64,000 nucleotides of DNA from Aquabacter spiritensis (GCF_004346185.1 NZ_SMAI01000016.1:48465-112464); one strand, 5' to 3'. Counted from the stretch's first letter, positions 9,401 through 18,451 are shown. The notes: a model not told the origin generated them from the sequence alone. Translations and numbers: made by a program.

Positions 9401-9730
9401 GATGCCATCGACAGAAACGACCTTCCGAGCGCTCTCGGCTTCGCGCTCTCGGACAAGATGGTCAAAGCCGAGATCGATGCCTTCAACAAGGCGGTCGCTG
9501 AGCGCTTTGGCGATCGCGCTTTCCTCCCGAATGCCTCGAAAGCAGCAGTCGGCGCCTCATTCGAGCGGCTCGCGGCCGGCATGAACGCGCCCCAGCGCGA
9601 GCAACTGGCCACCGCATGGCCGACGATGCGCACAGCCCAGCAGCTCGCCGCACAAGAACGTACCGCCCAGGCGCTTCGTCAGTCCGAGGCTCAGCGCCTG
9701 AAGCAGGGGCAGAGGCAGACGCTCCAATGA
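6422..9730 (+). CDS. traA: TraA, MobQ relaxase-helicase
   Basis: A 1102-residue Ti-type TraA. The N-terminal relaxase has the catalytic Tyr25 in SAAYRHCARM and the metal-binding HAH triad region at 142-144 (GNPHAHLMTT). The central RecD-like helicase carries Walker A GRAGAGKTT near 403-411, Walker B VIVIDEAGMV near 475 and the late TTIHKSQGATVDRV motif. It nicks oriT and unwinds the transferred strand. The start is GTG, giving the family-typical AITHFTVQIISRGAGRSAVLSAAYRHC; no in-frame ATG fits better. Length equals Ti TraA. Its stop overlaps traF by ATGA. Confidence 0.96.
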   Translation: MAITHFTVQIISRGAGRSAVLSAAYRHCARMEHEAEGRTVDYGNKRGLAHEEFVLPPDAPAWVRALIADRSVSGAAEAFWNKVEAFEKRPDAQFAREAIIALPVELSIEQNIALMRDFVKEHILSRGQVADWVFHDEPGNPHAHLMTTLRPLTESGFGPKKVPVLGDNGAPQRTEAGKIRYRLWAGEKAEFLAQRASWIDLQNRHLVLAGLDVRVDGRSYAERGIDTVPTTHIGVAAKAIERRAARDGSAPKLDRLDIFEAKRAENARRIERRPEIVLDIVSREKSVFDERDIAKVLHRYVNDAGIFQGLMARVLQSPDVVRLEPEGIAFPTGARAPARLSTRELIRLEADMARRAAHLSRANGFAIPEAASKATLARHAALSGEQRAAIERLTSPARIAAVVGRAGAGKTTMMGAAREVWEAAGYRVVGAALAGKAAEGLEKEAGISSLTLASWELRWQKDRDLLDDRTVIVIDEAGMVASRQMAMFVEAASRAGAKLVLIGDPDQLQPIEAGAAFRAIAERIGYAELETIRRQREQWMREASFDFARGRVAEALATYEAHGRVIASELKAQAIDNLISDWNREYDPQTSSLILAHLRRDVRMLNELARAKLVERGILGEDHAFLTEDGVRRFAAGDQVVFLKNDAGLGVKNGMIGKVAEVAPRRIVVELGEGEQRRRINVEQRFYRNVDHGYATTIHKSQGATVDRVKVLATLSLDRHLSYVVMTRHRLDVALYYGRRSFAMNGGLAAVLSRANAKETTLDYAGGRFYRDALRFASHRGLHIVKVARALVQDQARWTLRQKDRLADLVSRLRALGEKIGLVGIHQKSATALSKEALPMVEGVAAFPKSIVHTIEDKVLADPAVKKQWEEILSRFKLVYAQPEAAFKALALDTMLKDPVAASATLERLARQPESFGILRGNVGLLAGRASKEDRRRAELNVPALKDDIERYLRVRAEAEHKHEAEERSVRQRASIDVPALSPAAHRVLERVRDAIDRNDLPSALGFALSDKMVKAEIDAFNKAVAERFGDRAFLPNASKAAVGASFERLAAGMNAPQREQLATAWPTMRTAQQLAAQERTAQALRQSEAQRLKQGQRQTLQ

Positions 9731-10260
9731 AAGCCACACGACGCCGGGCGATCATTGTCGGCGCGGTTGGTGCCGCAGTGGCTGGCGGATTTCTGGGCGC
9801 CGGGCTGGCCGGCTATCGCATCAATGTGACGCCGAGTTATCCGGTCGGCCTCTGGCGCGTCTCGCCGCTATCTCGGCCGGCTGAGGTCGGCGATCTGGTG
9901 CTGATCTGCCCGCCGGCCTCGGAGATTTTTGAACGAGCTAAAGAGCGGGGTTACCTCCTGGGCGGTCCATGCCCAGGCTGGATCGCACCGCTGATCAAAA
10001 AGATCGTGGCGGTCGCTGGCCAGCAAATCGATGTTGGCGCCGCGATCCGGATCGACGGTCGCCTCCTTCCTCATTCCGACCTCCGCGCTGCTGACGCGGG
10101 GGGCAGGCCGCTCATCGCCTATTCCGGCGGGGTCGTGCCGGCAGGCTTTCTCTTCCTCCACTCCGAATTTGAAGGTTCCTATGACTCCAGATATTTCGGG
10201 CCCGTGCCCGCCGCCGGCGTCATTGGGCTGGCGCAGCCGGTCCTCACCTTTGGCGGGTGA
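9727..10260 (+). CDS. traF: TraF, conjugative signal-peptidase-like protease
   Basis: A 177-residue S26-family peptidase. One N-terminal membrane anchor (about 9-30) precedes the nucleophile Ser37 in NVTPSYPVGLWR and the general-base Lys at 91-92 (LIKKIVAVAG). In RP4 the homologue trims and cyclises the TrbC pilin, and a trbC gene is present in this window. ATGA overlap with traA gives the start; it is embedded in the traA-F-B-H operon. Confidence 0.93.
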   Translation: MKATRRRAIIVGAVGAAVAGGFLGAGLAGYRINVTPSYPVGLWRVSPLSRPAEVGDLVLICPPASEIFERAKERGYLLGGPCPGWIAPLIKKIVAVAGQQIDVGAAIRIDGRLLPHSDLRAADAGGRPLIAYSGGVVPAGFLFLHSEFEGSYDSRYFGPVPAAGVIGLAQPVLTFGG

Positions 10261-11416
10261 AACCCTCTTCAGCGCGGGTCTCGTCGCCGCCGGCGCAGTG
10301 ATCGGCCTGGTCGCCTGGCAGGGCGATCCTCGGTTGCTGCCGGCAGCGATGCTGTTCCCGGCCATTTGGTCTTTGGCTCCATACCGCGCCGTGGCGAGCT
10401 TGGCGTCCGCGGCTTACTTTCTCGCGGCATCGCGGGGGCTGCCGCAGGGCGTGGCCACGTTCTTCGCGAGCGACCTTTTGACCGGCATCGCGCTCTGGGG
10501 CATCGCCTCCATTGGCTTTGTTCTCGTCCATGCGACCCTCTGGACGCAACGGGCGGGCTGGAGCGGACCGGCGCGATATGCCATCGCCGCGATCCTGATG
10601 GCCTTGCCACCGTTCGGCATCGTTGGCTGGGCCCATCCGATCACTGCCGCCGGCGTCATCTTCCCTGCGATGGGATGGATTGGTTTGCTGGCCGCCTTCA
10701 TGCTGCTCGTCGGTCTGGCATCGGGGAGACGGTGGCTTCCGGTCGCGCTTCTGCTGGGCCTGTGGGGCATCGCCATTGTCCATTGGCAGCCGCCTCCAAC
10801 TCCCACTGGATGGGTGGGCGTCGACACGCAACTCCGCGACATCATTGGCCCAGGGACAGCCTACGCGTTCCAGACCGCGACGATCGCGAATGTGAAGGCC
10901 GCGGTAGCAGCCGGCGCCGAGGTGGTGGTTCTCCCGGAAAGCGCTGCTGGCCAATGGACCGCGACCGTTGAACGGCTCTGGGTCGAAAGGTTCCGGGGTC
11001 AGCCGGCAGTGATCGCTCTCGGCGCAATCCTGATCACGCGTGAGGGTTACGACAACGTCCTGATGGAGGTCTCGGCGGCAGGCGCACGCGTGCTTTATCG
11101 CGAGCGGATGCCAGTCCCGGTCTCAATGTGGCGCCCGTGGTCAGACGGGTCGGGGTCCGGTAGTGGAGCACGGGCGGACTTCTTCGCCAATCCCGTTGTG
11201 ACGCTCGCCGGCCGGCGCATTGCCCCCTTGATTTGCTACGAGCAGCTCATTGTCTGGCCGGTGCTGCAATCGATGCTGCACACGCCCGATGTGATCGTTA
11301 GCGCAGGGAATGGCTGGTGGGCGGCCGGCACAAACATCATCGCAATCCAGCACGCCAACGCAGAAGCCTGGGCGAGGTTGTTCGGCCTCCCACTTGTGCT
11401 CGCCTTCAACACCTGA
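10181..11416 (+). CDS. traB: TraB, membrane protein with nitrilase-like domain
   Basis: About 411 residues as given. Hydrophobic segments fill the first half (LFSAGLVAAGAVIGLVAW onwards) and the C-terminal half is a carbon-nitrogen-hydrolase fold like apolipoprotein N-acyltransferase, with Glu in VVLPESAAGQW and Cys in LICYEQLIVW. Ti TraB increases transfer frequency; its substrate is unknown. The ATG start used overlaps traF by 80 bases and has GAAGG upstream. A TTG at 10250 would give 388 residues and a more usual short overlap, so the N-terminus is uncertain. Confidence 0.88.
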   Translation: MTPDISGPCPPPASLGWRSRSSPLAGETLFSAGLVAAGAVIGLVAWQGDPRLLPAAMLFPAIWSLAPYRAVASLASAAYFLAASRGLPQGVATFFASDLLTGIALWGIASIGFVLVHATLWTQRAGWSGPARYAIAAILMALPPFGIVGWAHPITAAGVIFPAMGWIGLLAAFMLLVGLASGRRWLPVALLLGLWGIAIVHWQPPPTPTGWVGVDTQLRDIIGPGTAYAFQTATIANVKAAVAAGAEVVVLPESAAGQWTATVERLWVERFRGQPAVIALGAILITREGYDNVLMEVSAAGARVLYRERMPVPVSMWRPWSDGSGSGSGARADFFANPVVTLAGRRIAPLICYEQLIVWPVLQSMLHTPDVIVSAGNGWWAAGTNIIAIQHANAEAWARLFGLPLVLAFNT

Positions 11417-11423
11417 GGTCGCC

Positions 11424-12041
11424 ATGTTCGATGCCGCTATGATCAAGCAGTGCGCCGACCCGGCGCTCAAGCCCGCGATTGTCGAAAAATTCGTCTCCGC
11501 TGTCGGTTCCGATAACCCGCTTGCGATCTCCATCACCTCCGGAAAGCGAGTGATCCTCGTGCCACCGTCGGCGACACCAGAGGATGCGGTATCGCTTATC
11601 CGGAGCTATCTGGGCCACGCTGTCGTACGCGTCGGCATCACTCAATTGCCAGCCGGTGTTGGTACGGCTGACCCGAGCGAAATCACGGAGGTCGTCGACC
11701 CCTGCACCAACATCAAGCTCGGCACGCAGCTGTTCGGCAAAATCTATCGCATCGTTGTGAAATGGTATGGTGCACCACGTGACGAGGCGCTTACAGACGC
11801 GATCTCGGCATGGAAAACCGGCTATTTTGACGGTGAGTATGTCTTTTCGCAGCCGGATCCAGGTCCTCCGAAGGCTAATGGCGGAGCTGATAGTATCAAC
11901 GGGGATCAAACATATGAAGGAGTCAGTCGAGAAGGGGCAAAATCGCAGCCTGTTCAGCAGCCGGATCTGGAGACCAAGGCCAATAATCCCAACACGGCCG
12001 ATATTAGGGTAGACCTAAGCGCACTGTCAGGCCGAAAATAG
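11424..12041 (+). CDS. traH: TraH, conjugal transfer protein
   Basis: A 205-residue soluble protein following traB by 7 bases. The start MFDAAMIKQCADPALKPAIVE, the segment YLGHAVVRVGITQLPAGVG and the late YRIVVKWYG..AWKTGYFDGEYVF match what I recall of Ti-type TraH, the fourth gene of traA-F-B-H. Its role in transfer is undefined. The last 45 residues are polar and low-complexity, and the DNA becomes AT-richer towards the end, at the edge of the regulatory insert. Confidence 0.8.
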   Translation: MFDAAMIKQCADPALKPAIVEKFVSAVGSDNPLAISITSGKRVILVPPSATPEDAVSLIRSYLGHAVVRVGITQLPAGVGTADPSEITEVVDPCTNIKLGTQLFGKIYRIVVKWYGAPRDEALTDAISAWKTGYFDGEYVFSQPDPGPPKANGGADSINGDQTYEGVSREGAKSQPVQQPDLETKANNPNTADIRVDLSALSGRK

Positions 12042-12224
12042 AAATAAATCAGAGAGATTATTTTCATCGCCACGAAGCCGGTGCCACAAATTCCCACGTC
12101 CCCTTGGTCCCCTCACGGTGATGCTGGCGACTTGGATGGGAACCGGCTGTGACAAACGTCTGCAACCATGGGGTTGTATAATCATCCTCGCGATTGCCGG
12201 GTTGGACCGATCCGAGGAAAGACA

Positions 12225-13322
12225 ATGTCCGTATACCAAGAGACCAGAACTTTCATTGGGTTTGACGGAATTCCGCGATTCTGGCGGGCTCAGATAATCG
12301 GTTGGGGTTTATTCGCTATAGTAGATTTCTCTGATAGACAGCTCATATACGAAAATGTACTCGTCTCAATTGTACTATCAGTCATTGCATTTCCGGCATT
12401 TTTAATATTATCCGCGGGAATGCGGCGGATATATTTAGATCGCATGGCGAAGGTTCAGTCCATCGCAAAAAGCATTGGAATGATTGTGATTCTCTCGCTA
12501 ACAGGCGGAATCATTATTTCTGGATTGATCGCATCAATACGATTGACGATGGGCTGGAGTATTCCATTTTGGAGCACGTATGAACAATTATTGATACCAT
12601 TCATTCACTACACATTTGTATTGGCGAGCTGGAGCATTTTATACTTTTGTGTTCATGCGGAAATGGCAAAGCAATCCGAGCAGCGACGTGCCATTGCAGC
12701 AGAAGCGGACGCACTGCGTGCGGAAATCCGCCAACTGCGCCTTCAGCTTGAGCCACATTTTTTGTTTAACGCACTCAACGGCATCATTGAGGAAGTAAGA
12801 AGCGGTTCCGGTGCTGCACTCCCAATGATGAAGGATCTCGCTGCGTACCTGAGGCACTCACTTGCCGGAATTCGAAATCCAGTGGTTCAGGCAGAGGATG
12901 AAGCAATAGGTCTGATTGCTTATTTGGCTATCCAGAAAGATCGCTTCGGAGAGCGACTAAATTCATCAGTCCTGGTCGACCCAGCTGCCGCTGATCGGCC
13001 GATTGCACACTTCCTTCTTCAGCCCCTGGTGGAAAACGCCGTGAACCACGGTGATCGGAGCTCCCTGCTGGAGATTAGCGTTCGCATCACATTCCAAGAC
13101 ACGGCGCTGATAGCCGAAGTTGAGAATACGGGGAGGCTGGAGTCCAATGCGCCGGCGCCTCCTCATGCCGGAATAGGGCTCGCGAATGTCCGTCGACGGC
13201 TGGAGGTGCATTATCCTGGTCGGCATCATTTTGCGCTCCGCCAAATCAATCCGGGCGCAGGTGGAGTTGATCATGTTCTTGCGACGCTGGTGCTGGAGGG
13301 TGAGCCATGCTCCGCGTCCTGA
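12225..13322 (+). CDS. LytS-like sensor histidine kinase
   Basis: A 365-residue membrane kinase of the LytS/His_kinase family. Four hydrophobic segments lie in about residues 22-155, followed by a coiled coil and the phosphoacceptor box LQLEPHFLFNALNGI, then the ATP-binding region with FLLQPLVENAVNHG (N box) and HAGIGLANVRRRL (G box). Start chosen at the ATG after GAGGAAA. It overlaps the response regulator by 16 bases. The DNA is visibly AT-richer than the transfer genes on either side, suggesting separate acquisition. The signal is unknown. Confidence 0.93.
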   Translation: MSVYQETRTFIGFDGIPRFWRAQIIGWGLFAIVDFSDRQLIYENVLVSIVLSVIAFPAFLILSAGMRRIYLDRMAKVQSIAKSIGMIVILSLTGGIIISGLIASIRLTMGWSIPFWSTYEQLLIPFIHYTFVLASWSILYFCVHAEMAKQSEQRRAIAAEADALRAEIRQLRLQLEPHFLFNALNGIIEEVRSGSGAALPMMKDLAAYLRHSLAGIRNPVVQAEDEAIGLIAYLAIQKDRFGERLNSSVLVDPAAADRPIAHFLLQPLVENAVNHGDRSSLLEISVRITFQDTALIAEVENTGRLESNAPAPPHAGIGLANVRRRLEVHYPGRHHFALRQINPGAGGVDHVLATLVLEGEPCSAS

Positions 13323-14017
13323 TTGTCGACGACGAGCCTCGCGCTCGCCTGGGGCTGCGACGCCTTCTCGCCGATCATCCGAACGTCGAGGTGGTCGGAG
13401 AGGCGGAGGCAATTGCCGACACACTGGAGCTCATCGCATCGAGGCGTCCAGATCTCGTATTCCTCGATATCGCTCTGAACGGATCGAATGGATTTGACGT
13501 AATCTCCAACTTTGACAGACCACCGAAGATCGTCTTCATCACAGCGCACCCTGAACACGCTCTGGATGCATTTTCGGTAGCAGCGGTGGACTACATTTTG
13601 AAGCCGGTGGACGAGGAGCGGCTGGCGGAAACCATCGTGCGGGTTGAGAAAGCGCTCCTTAGTGAGCGCGCATTTCACCCCCCGATTGAACTGCGGACGC
13701 CCAGCCGTTCCGTTCTGGTCGCTCCGCAAGAGATCGTCGCATTAAAGGCCGATGGAGACTTCACACAGGTCCTCCTCGCGGACCAAGGTGCATTGATGAT
13801 GCTGAGGACACTGAAGCATTTTGAAAGCCAGCTCCCGTCTCCACCTTTCCTACGTCTCGGGCGGTCCCTCATGATCAATCGAGACCGTCTTCGGCGAATT
13901 GACGTGCGCTCACGTGATGACATTTGGCTCACGATGGACGGAATATCGTCGCCGTTGACGATCGGGCGGATGGCGGCGCTGCGGCTGCGAGCTGTATTGC
14001 GGTCGCGGCCCATCTAG
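13307..14017 (+). CDS. LytTR-family response regulator
   Basis: A 236-residue regulator. The receiver has acidic pair D8-D9, phosphoacceptor D54 (PDLVFLDIAL) and the conserved Lys in VDYILKPVDEERL. After a linker the LytTR DNA-binding domain shows IVALKADGDFTQVLL, LRTLKHFESQLPSPPFLRLGRSLMIN. It is coupled to the LytS-like kinase. LytTR proteins bind direct repeats upstream of membrane or transfer genes; the targets here cannot be read directly, but the location between tra and trb operons makes them candidates. Confidence 0.93.
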   Translation: MLRVLIVDDEPRARLGLRRLLADHPNVEVVGEAEAIADTLELIASRRPDLVFLDIALNGSNGFDVISNFDRPPKIVFITAHPEHALDAFSVAAVDYILKPVDEERLAETIVRVEKALLSERAFHPPIELRTPSRSVLVAPQEIVALKADGDFTQVLLADQGALMMLRTLKHFESQLPSPPFLRLGRSLMINRDRLRRIDVRSRDDIWLTMDGISSPLTIGRMAALRLRAVLRSRPI

Positions 14018-14316
14018 CTGCCGCGTTGGGTCTTCTCAGCACTCATGTTTTAGCAGCGCCGTGTAGATGATGTGCATGGCAAATGGAAAAGCCGATTGTC
14101 GTCGTTCGGCTGCACACCTCGAGCCTTTGCGCTCTACGCCATGCTGACCGATTTTAATGTCATGCTCGTCGATCCGTAAGTCTCGTGCCGCTGCGAAACT
14201 GAATCGATCGTGCCATCTCCATCATGTCAGAAATTTGCCGGCTGCCCTCCGCAGGCATCCGGAAGGAACGCGGCAGCTCGGCCATGGAGGGCCAAGCCTG
14301 CCGGATGGAGAAGTGG

Positions 14317-15039
14317 ATGTCGGCGGCAGCGGAGCGTTTTCTGGACGACTATGTGCCCGATTTGATCGATGCCATGGAAGTTGCTCAGGATGCGCAGACA
14401 ATTAAGAGCGCACTTGCTCGATTTGCGGACCGCGCCGGTTTCGAGCGCTTCACGTACGCCGCTATCAGGGCAGCAGAGAGTCGTCTCTTCTCAAACTACC
14501 CAGAAGAGTGGGTTCAACGTTATCTCTCCAGGAATTACTTTGCGATCGATCCAGTTGTCGTGACCGCTCGGCGGTCGATGCTGCCGTTTGCGTGGTCGGG
14601 ACCGGTAATGGGGCGGGCAAATCCCGAGGTTTCTGAGATAATCGAGGAAGCAAAGGCGTTCGGGCGAGTCTCGGGGTTTTCTATTCCCATCAGGGTCGGG
14701 TTCGGAACCATGGCAATGCTGACCCTGGCCTCAGAGCGCCCGACCGAGACCATCGCCGTTCGCGACCCCACACACGTGACGACGGCAGTTGCCCTCCTGC
14801 ATCTCAACATTACGCGACTTGGATCGGCCCTTTTGAACGCCGCCGATATAACTCTATCACCTCGCGAACTCACTTGTCTTAAGTGGGCGTCTATGGGTAA
14901 GACGAAGGCTGAAACAGGAAGTATGCTCGGTATTACTGAGAAGACCGTGAGATTCTACCTTGAGCAGGCTCGGGAAAAGCTCCATGCGGCGAACATAGCG
15001 CATGCCGTGTGGATCGCCACTACACGTGAGTTAATCTGA
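14317..15039 (+). CDS. TraR/LuxR-type AHL-responsive regulator (solo)
   Basis: A 240-residue LuxR-family protein about the size of TraR. The autoinducer domain keeps the ligand residues known from TraR: Trp and Tyr in EEWVQRYL, Asp in AIDPVV and Trp in FAWSG. The C-terminal helix-turn-helix is LSPRELTCLKWASMGKTKAETGSMLGITEKTVRFYL. The start was chosen for its GGAG and family length; earlier in-frame ATGs (14305, 14284, 14224) would add up to 31 residues. It is convergent with trbI. No luxI/traI-like synthase occurs in the window. Confidence 0.9.
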   Translation: MSAAAERFLDDYVPDLIDAMEVAQDAQTIKSALARFADRAGFERFTYAAIRAAESRLFSNYPEEWVQRYLSRNYFAIDPVVVTARRSMLPFAWSGPVMGRANPEVSEIIEEAKAFGRVSGFSIPIRVGFGTMAMLTLASERPTETIAVRDPTHVTTAVALLHLNITRLGSALLNAADITLSPRELTCLKWASMGKTKAETGSMLGITEKTVRFYLEQAREKLHAANIAHAVWIATTRELI

Positions 15040-15081
15040 CCGCCAGGGTGAGCCAAAGTCCTTCGGTTGCGATCAGTGTAT

Positions 15082-15107
15082 CGGCCCTCGGAGATATGGA
15101 AGGGCCG
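15082..15107. terminator. Possible hairpin between luxR-type gene and trbI
   Basis: CGGCCCT and AGGGCCG arms around a 12-base loop in the gap between convergent stops. No T-tract; terminator function is a guess from position. Confidence 0.3.
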
Positions 15108-15164
15108 CTAGCGCGATTTGCCCCGCTGGGTACTCGATCTAACCTCAGCTTGGACAATTCAATT

Positions 15165-16451
15165 TCAGTAAGAAGCCGGAAAGACAATATCCTGGTCCAC
15201 GAGGACGTTGAATTGGTATCCCGGCCGGATCTGAAGCGTCGGTTGGACATTCAGGTTTTTTGAGATCGTCTCCTGGGCGAACCGGCCGAAGGTTTCCACG
15301 AAAGACTGTTGAGCAGCGAACTGCGCACTGTTGGTGCTGTTGAAGGGATTATTGCTCTGTGGCGTCGCCGCGTTGATGCCGGCGCCGATCAGCGCGACAA
15401 GGATCGCCGACCCGAAGGTCTGGAAATACTTGTTGTCGACCTCGTCATTGAAGCCGCCATACCCTGCGGCGTCTGTTCCCGCCATGTTGCCAATCTGTAG
15501 TGTCGAGCCGTTCGGAAAAATGATGTCGGTCCACACCACGAGCACGCGGCTCTGTCCGAACGACACCTTGGAGTCGTACTTGCCCAGTAGTTTCGTGCCT
15601 TGCGGGATCAGCAAGCAATGGCCGGTCGCGCTGTCATAGACGTTCTGGCTAACCTGGGCCGTGATGCGGCCGGGAAGATCCGAATTGATGCCCGTGATCA
15701 ACGTCGCCGGAATAACCGAGCCGCGCTTGAGTTCGAAACGGGAGGTCTGTGTAACGACCTGATTGGGCAGGTAGCCGACCTGTTTTAAGTCCTGGTTGAA
15801 AAAGGTCTCCTTGGCATTCTGGCCATTCGGATCGACTGCCCCTCCTAAGCCGCCCTTTAATGCGGCCGTATAGAGGTCGGAGGAACTGGCCGGGGAGCCG
15901 GTGCTCGCTATCGCAGCGCCATTCGGCCCCGGCCGTGCCACGGACGCCTGCGCGCCCTTGATATCCACGGTAATGGGCGAATCGTAGGCCGCGTGGTCGG
16001 CCTGCAGCTGGGCCATCCTCTGGCGTTGGCGCTCCCGGATGTATTGCTCTTCCTGCTCGCGGAGGAGACGCGCACGCCAAGCCTCCTCCGGCTCAAGCGC
16101 CTGGGACGTTCCGGCCGTGCGTGGAGGGGTGGGCACCGGTGGCGGAGAAGGCGGGTGGGCCTCCGCTGGCCGTTCGGTCGGCGGCGGGGGTGTGACCTCC
16201 TGTGGCGCGCCGATGATGCCGTCACGCACCCCAGCCTTCAGCTGGTCGCGAAAGCTGGATGCCGGTGGTGAATTGGACCCGGCCTCAAGACCGCGGTCCG
16301 CCCAGCGCATGCCACGGGTCGAGAGCCCGTAAACGATCACCCCGAAGAACACGACCGCGAGGGCGATCGCGATGACCACCGGCAGGCGATTGAGGCGCCG
16401 GATGCGAGGAGGTTGGGAAGGCGCGCCCCCGAGATTGAGAGAGCCACTCAT
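15165..16451 (-). CDS. trbI: TrbI, VirB10-like channel protein
   Basis: A 428-residue VirB10/TrbI protein: short cytosolic N-terminus, one membrane segment (LPVVIAIALAVVFFGVIVYGL, about 24-44), a Pro-rich periplasmic linker with many PPP runs, then the TrbI beta-barrel domain with GSVIPATLITGINSDLPG and the outer-membrane-spanning region. It bridges both membranes in the Trb secretion channel. It is the last gene of trbB-I, overlapping trbH by 4 bases. Confidence 0.95.
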   Translation of the reverse strand: MSGSLNLGGAPSQPPRIRRLNRLPVVIAIALAVVFFGVIVYGLSTRGMRWADRGLEAGSNSPPASSFRDQLKAGVRDGIIGAPQEVTPPPPTERPAEAHPPSPPPVPTPPRTAGTSQALEPEEAWRARLLREQEEQYIRERQRQRMAQLQADHAAYDSPITVDIKGAQASVARPGPNGAAIASTGSPASSSDLYTAALKGGLGGAVDPNGQNAKETFFNQDLKQVGYLPNQVVTQTSRFELKRGSVIPATLITGINSDLPGRITAQVSQNVYDSATGHCLLIPQGTKLLGKYDSKVSFGQSRVLVVWTDIIFPNGSTLQIGNMAGTDAAGYGGFNDEVDNKYFQTFGSAILVALIGAGINAATPQSNNPFNSTNSAQFAAQQSFVETFGRFAQETISKNLNVQPTLQIRPGYQFNVLVDQDIVFPASY

Positions 16452-16909
16452 GACATCTGCCCCCTCTCCAACACCGAGAGCGGGCTCGAAGGCGCGGCGC
16501 CGGCGGTCGTGACGCGATAGAAACGTCCAAGGTCGAAATCGCTCGTCGACAGGCGGGCGAGATACTGCCCATCCATTGGCTCCACGACATAGGCGAGCGT
16601 GATTGTTGGGCCGGTCTGGGCCTGGCCGTCCGTCACCACGCCATATCCCCAGGACTTCAGCGAGCTTTGCAGTGCCTGGCTGAAGGGGGAGCCATCGGTT
16701 TTGAGTTGAACAGTCGGACGAGCGGGCCCGATCCGCTCACTCAACCGACCGACCATGTCACCGGCAATTGCGGCGGCAGCCGCCGGCGGAATCTCCGAGG
16801 GACCAGAGCTCATTGTAAGAGCGCCATCGCCCATGGTCCCACAGCCGGCAAGGCACATTGCCGCCAGGAGCGCGGCCGTCGCGCGGGAGAGGGTTGCCAA
16901 GTTCGCCAT
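16448..16909 (-). CDS. trbH: TrbH, lipoprotein of the mating channel
   Basis: A 153-residue protein with a lipoprotein signal (LLAAMCLAGCGTMG, lipobox LAGC), matching the TrbH lipoprotein that sits between TrbG and TrbI in Ti and RP4 systems. It is probably the VirB7-like partner of TrbG/TrbI at the outer membrane. Start chosen at the ATG encoding MANLATLSRATAALLAAMC, two bases after the trbG stop; the stop overlaps trbI as ATGA. Confidence 0.87.
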   Translation of the reverse strand: MANLATLSRATAALLAAMCLAGCGTMGDGALTMSSGPSEIPPAAAAAIAGDMVGRLSERIGPARPTVQLKTDGSPFSQALQSSLKSWGYGVVTDGQAQTGPTITLAYVVEPMDGQYLARLSTSDFDLGRFYRVTTAGAAPSSPLSVLERGQMS

Positions 16910-16911
16910 TC

Positions 16912-17760
16912 TCAGCCCCCGCGACGGATCGTGATTTTTTGCTGCGTCCAGCCGACGCCGGAAATCAGGATCGCTTCGTCGATCTGATAGTCGACAACCA
17001 TCATCGTTCCGTTGAGGCGATAATTGACGATGCGGTTCTGCCCACCCGAGGCGACGAACAAGACAGGCGCGTCCTGCCCGGGCAATGCCGACGGGAACTG
17101 GATGTAGGTCTTCAGTCCGTCCGAATAGACCCGCGACGGGCGCCAGGTCGCATTTCCAATGACCTGGAACTCGAAATTCAGCTGCTCGGCTGGAATGCCG
17201 CCGGCACCACCCGCCTGGACACGTGCGTTGACCTCCGAAAGCTTCGCACTGACGTCTTCGGGATAGGCGAATGCAACACGCGCCATGTACTGGCCGGAGC
17301 TCGACTTCAATTGGATGTGGTAGGTCCGCCGCGACGTCGTCACCACCATCGAGGTCACAAGGCCAGCCTCGGCCGGCTTGACGATGAGGTGCACGGCCTG
17401 AGCGCCGGCTGCGCCGGAAGTCGCGGGCTCGACTTTCCACCGGACCGTGTCCCCGACGAGCACGTCACGGACCACCTCACCCCCTTGGAGCTCGATGTCG
17501 CAGACCTGGAGGGGCGAGCAGACGACGGATGGCTGGACCTCGCCATAAAGGAATATGACTTGCCCGTCCGGGCCGCGGGTGACGAGACCCCTGCCCTGCT
17601 GCCAACGCGATGAGATCGCGGTCCCTCGCGCCTCGTTGGCAGTCATTCCTTGGGCTCGCACCGCCGTGGTGCTGAAGGCGGTTGATGCCATGATGGCGAG
17701 GGCGCATGCGAAAAGCCTGCTCCTAGTCGTATCCATGGCGAACGATGTTGTGGCGATCAT
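16912..17760 (-). CDS. trbG: TrbG, VirB9-like protein
   Basis: A 282-residue secreted VirB9/TrbG subunit. A signal peptide ([20 protein letters not shown]) is followed by the VirB9 N-domain with [26 protein letters not shown] and the C-terminal domain ending in [25 protein letters not shown]. The start was set at the ATG overlapping the trbF stop (ATGA), five codons inside the longest possible frame. It forms the outer-membrane complex with TrbH and TrbI. Confidence 0.94.
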   Translation of the reverse strand: MIATTSFAMDTTRSRLFACALAIMASTAFSTTAVRAQGMTANEARGTAISSRWQQGRGLVTRGPDGQVIFLYGEVQPSVVCSPLQVCDIELQGGEVVRDVLVGDTVRWKVEPATSGAAGAQAVHLIVKPAEAGLVTSMVVTTSRRTYHIQLKSSSGQYMARVAFAYPEDVSAKLSEVNARVQAGGAGGIPAEQLNFEFQVIGNATWRPSRVYSDGLKTYIQFPSALPGQDAPVLFVASGGQNRIVNYRLNGTMMVVDYQIDEAILISGVGWTQQKITIRRGG

Positions 17761-18419
17761 AGCTGGGCGGTCCAATCGAAGTCTTTGAGGTACAGCCCGA
17801 TCGGATTGAGCCGAATAACCCCCTCATCCTGCGGCGGGGTCAGGGTCACCGTTGCAACACCGCGAAAGCGCCGCGCAGCGAGCTCTTTGCCCTGTCGGTC
17901 GCGTTCAAACTCGGTCCAATCGATCTGCCAGGACTGAGGTGACAGGGCGACGATGTTGTTCACCTCGACCGCGACGGTCGCCCCCTTTGCCTTCTCGAAA
18001 GGCGAGTTCGAACGGAACCAGCCGTTCACTTTCTCTGTCGCGGGATCTGAGGTCCGCAGCATCGCGTAAGCGCGGTCGATGTACCGCTTCTGCACGACCG
18101 TGTCGGGCGTCACCGATCTGAATGCCGAGATGAAGCTTCCAAGGGTCGCTCGCACCACGCGCGGGTCGGCATACTCGATCTGTTGAGGGTAGCCGCCACT
18201 TGCAGCCGTACCGAGCTTATCGACCTCGACAATGTAGGGAACCAGTTTGACCTGCGTGCTCTGATAGAGCGCGTACGAGCTGCTGACGACCGCCATGGCG
18301 AGGGCGATGATGCCCACGGTCCGCCAGGCCGCAGCCGCTCGGACGTAGGAGCCGTAGCGCTCGTTCCATTCTTGGCGCGCGGCAAGGTAGGGGCTTTCTG
18401 GAGTGCTCGGCGATGGCAT
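17757..18419 (-). CDS. trbF: TrbF, VirB8-like inner-membrane protein
   Basis: A 220-residue VirB8/TrbF protein: cytosolic start with [22 protein letters not shown], one membrane helix ([21 protein letters not shown]), then the periplasmic NTF2-like domain ending in GLYLKDFDW. It is an assembly scaffold for the secretion channel. Gap of 32 bases to trbL upstream, ATGA overlap with trbG downstream. Confidence 0.95.
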   Translation of the reverse strand: MPSPSTPESPYLAARQEWNERYGSYVRAAAAWRTVGIIALAMAVVSSSYALYQSTQVKLVPYIVEVDKLGTAASGGYPQQIEYADPRVVRATLGSFISAFRSVTPDTVVQKRYIDRAYAMLRTSDPATEKVNGWFRSNSPFEKAKGATVAVEVNNIVALSPQSWQIDWTEFERDRQGKELAARRFRGVATVTLTPPQDEGVIRLNPIGLYLKDFDWTAQL

Positions 18420-18451
18420 TCAAGGCCTCCCCTTTTTGCGAACGGCGGGCG

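Noticed and set aside
14058..14080. Imperfect 23-base palindrome (GCC..TG..A.AT) upstream of the LuxR-type gene, considered as a tra box
   Set aside because: Only 8 of 11 pairs match and no second copy was seen before traA, traC or trbB; too weak to call without binding data or alignment.
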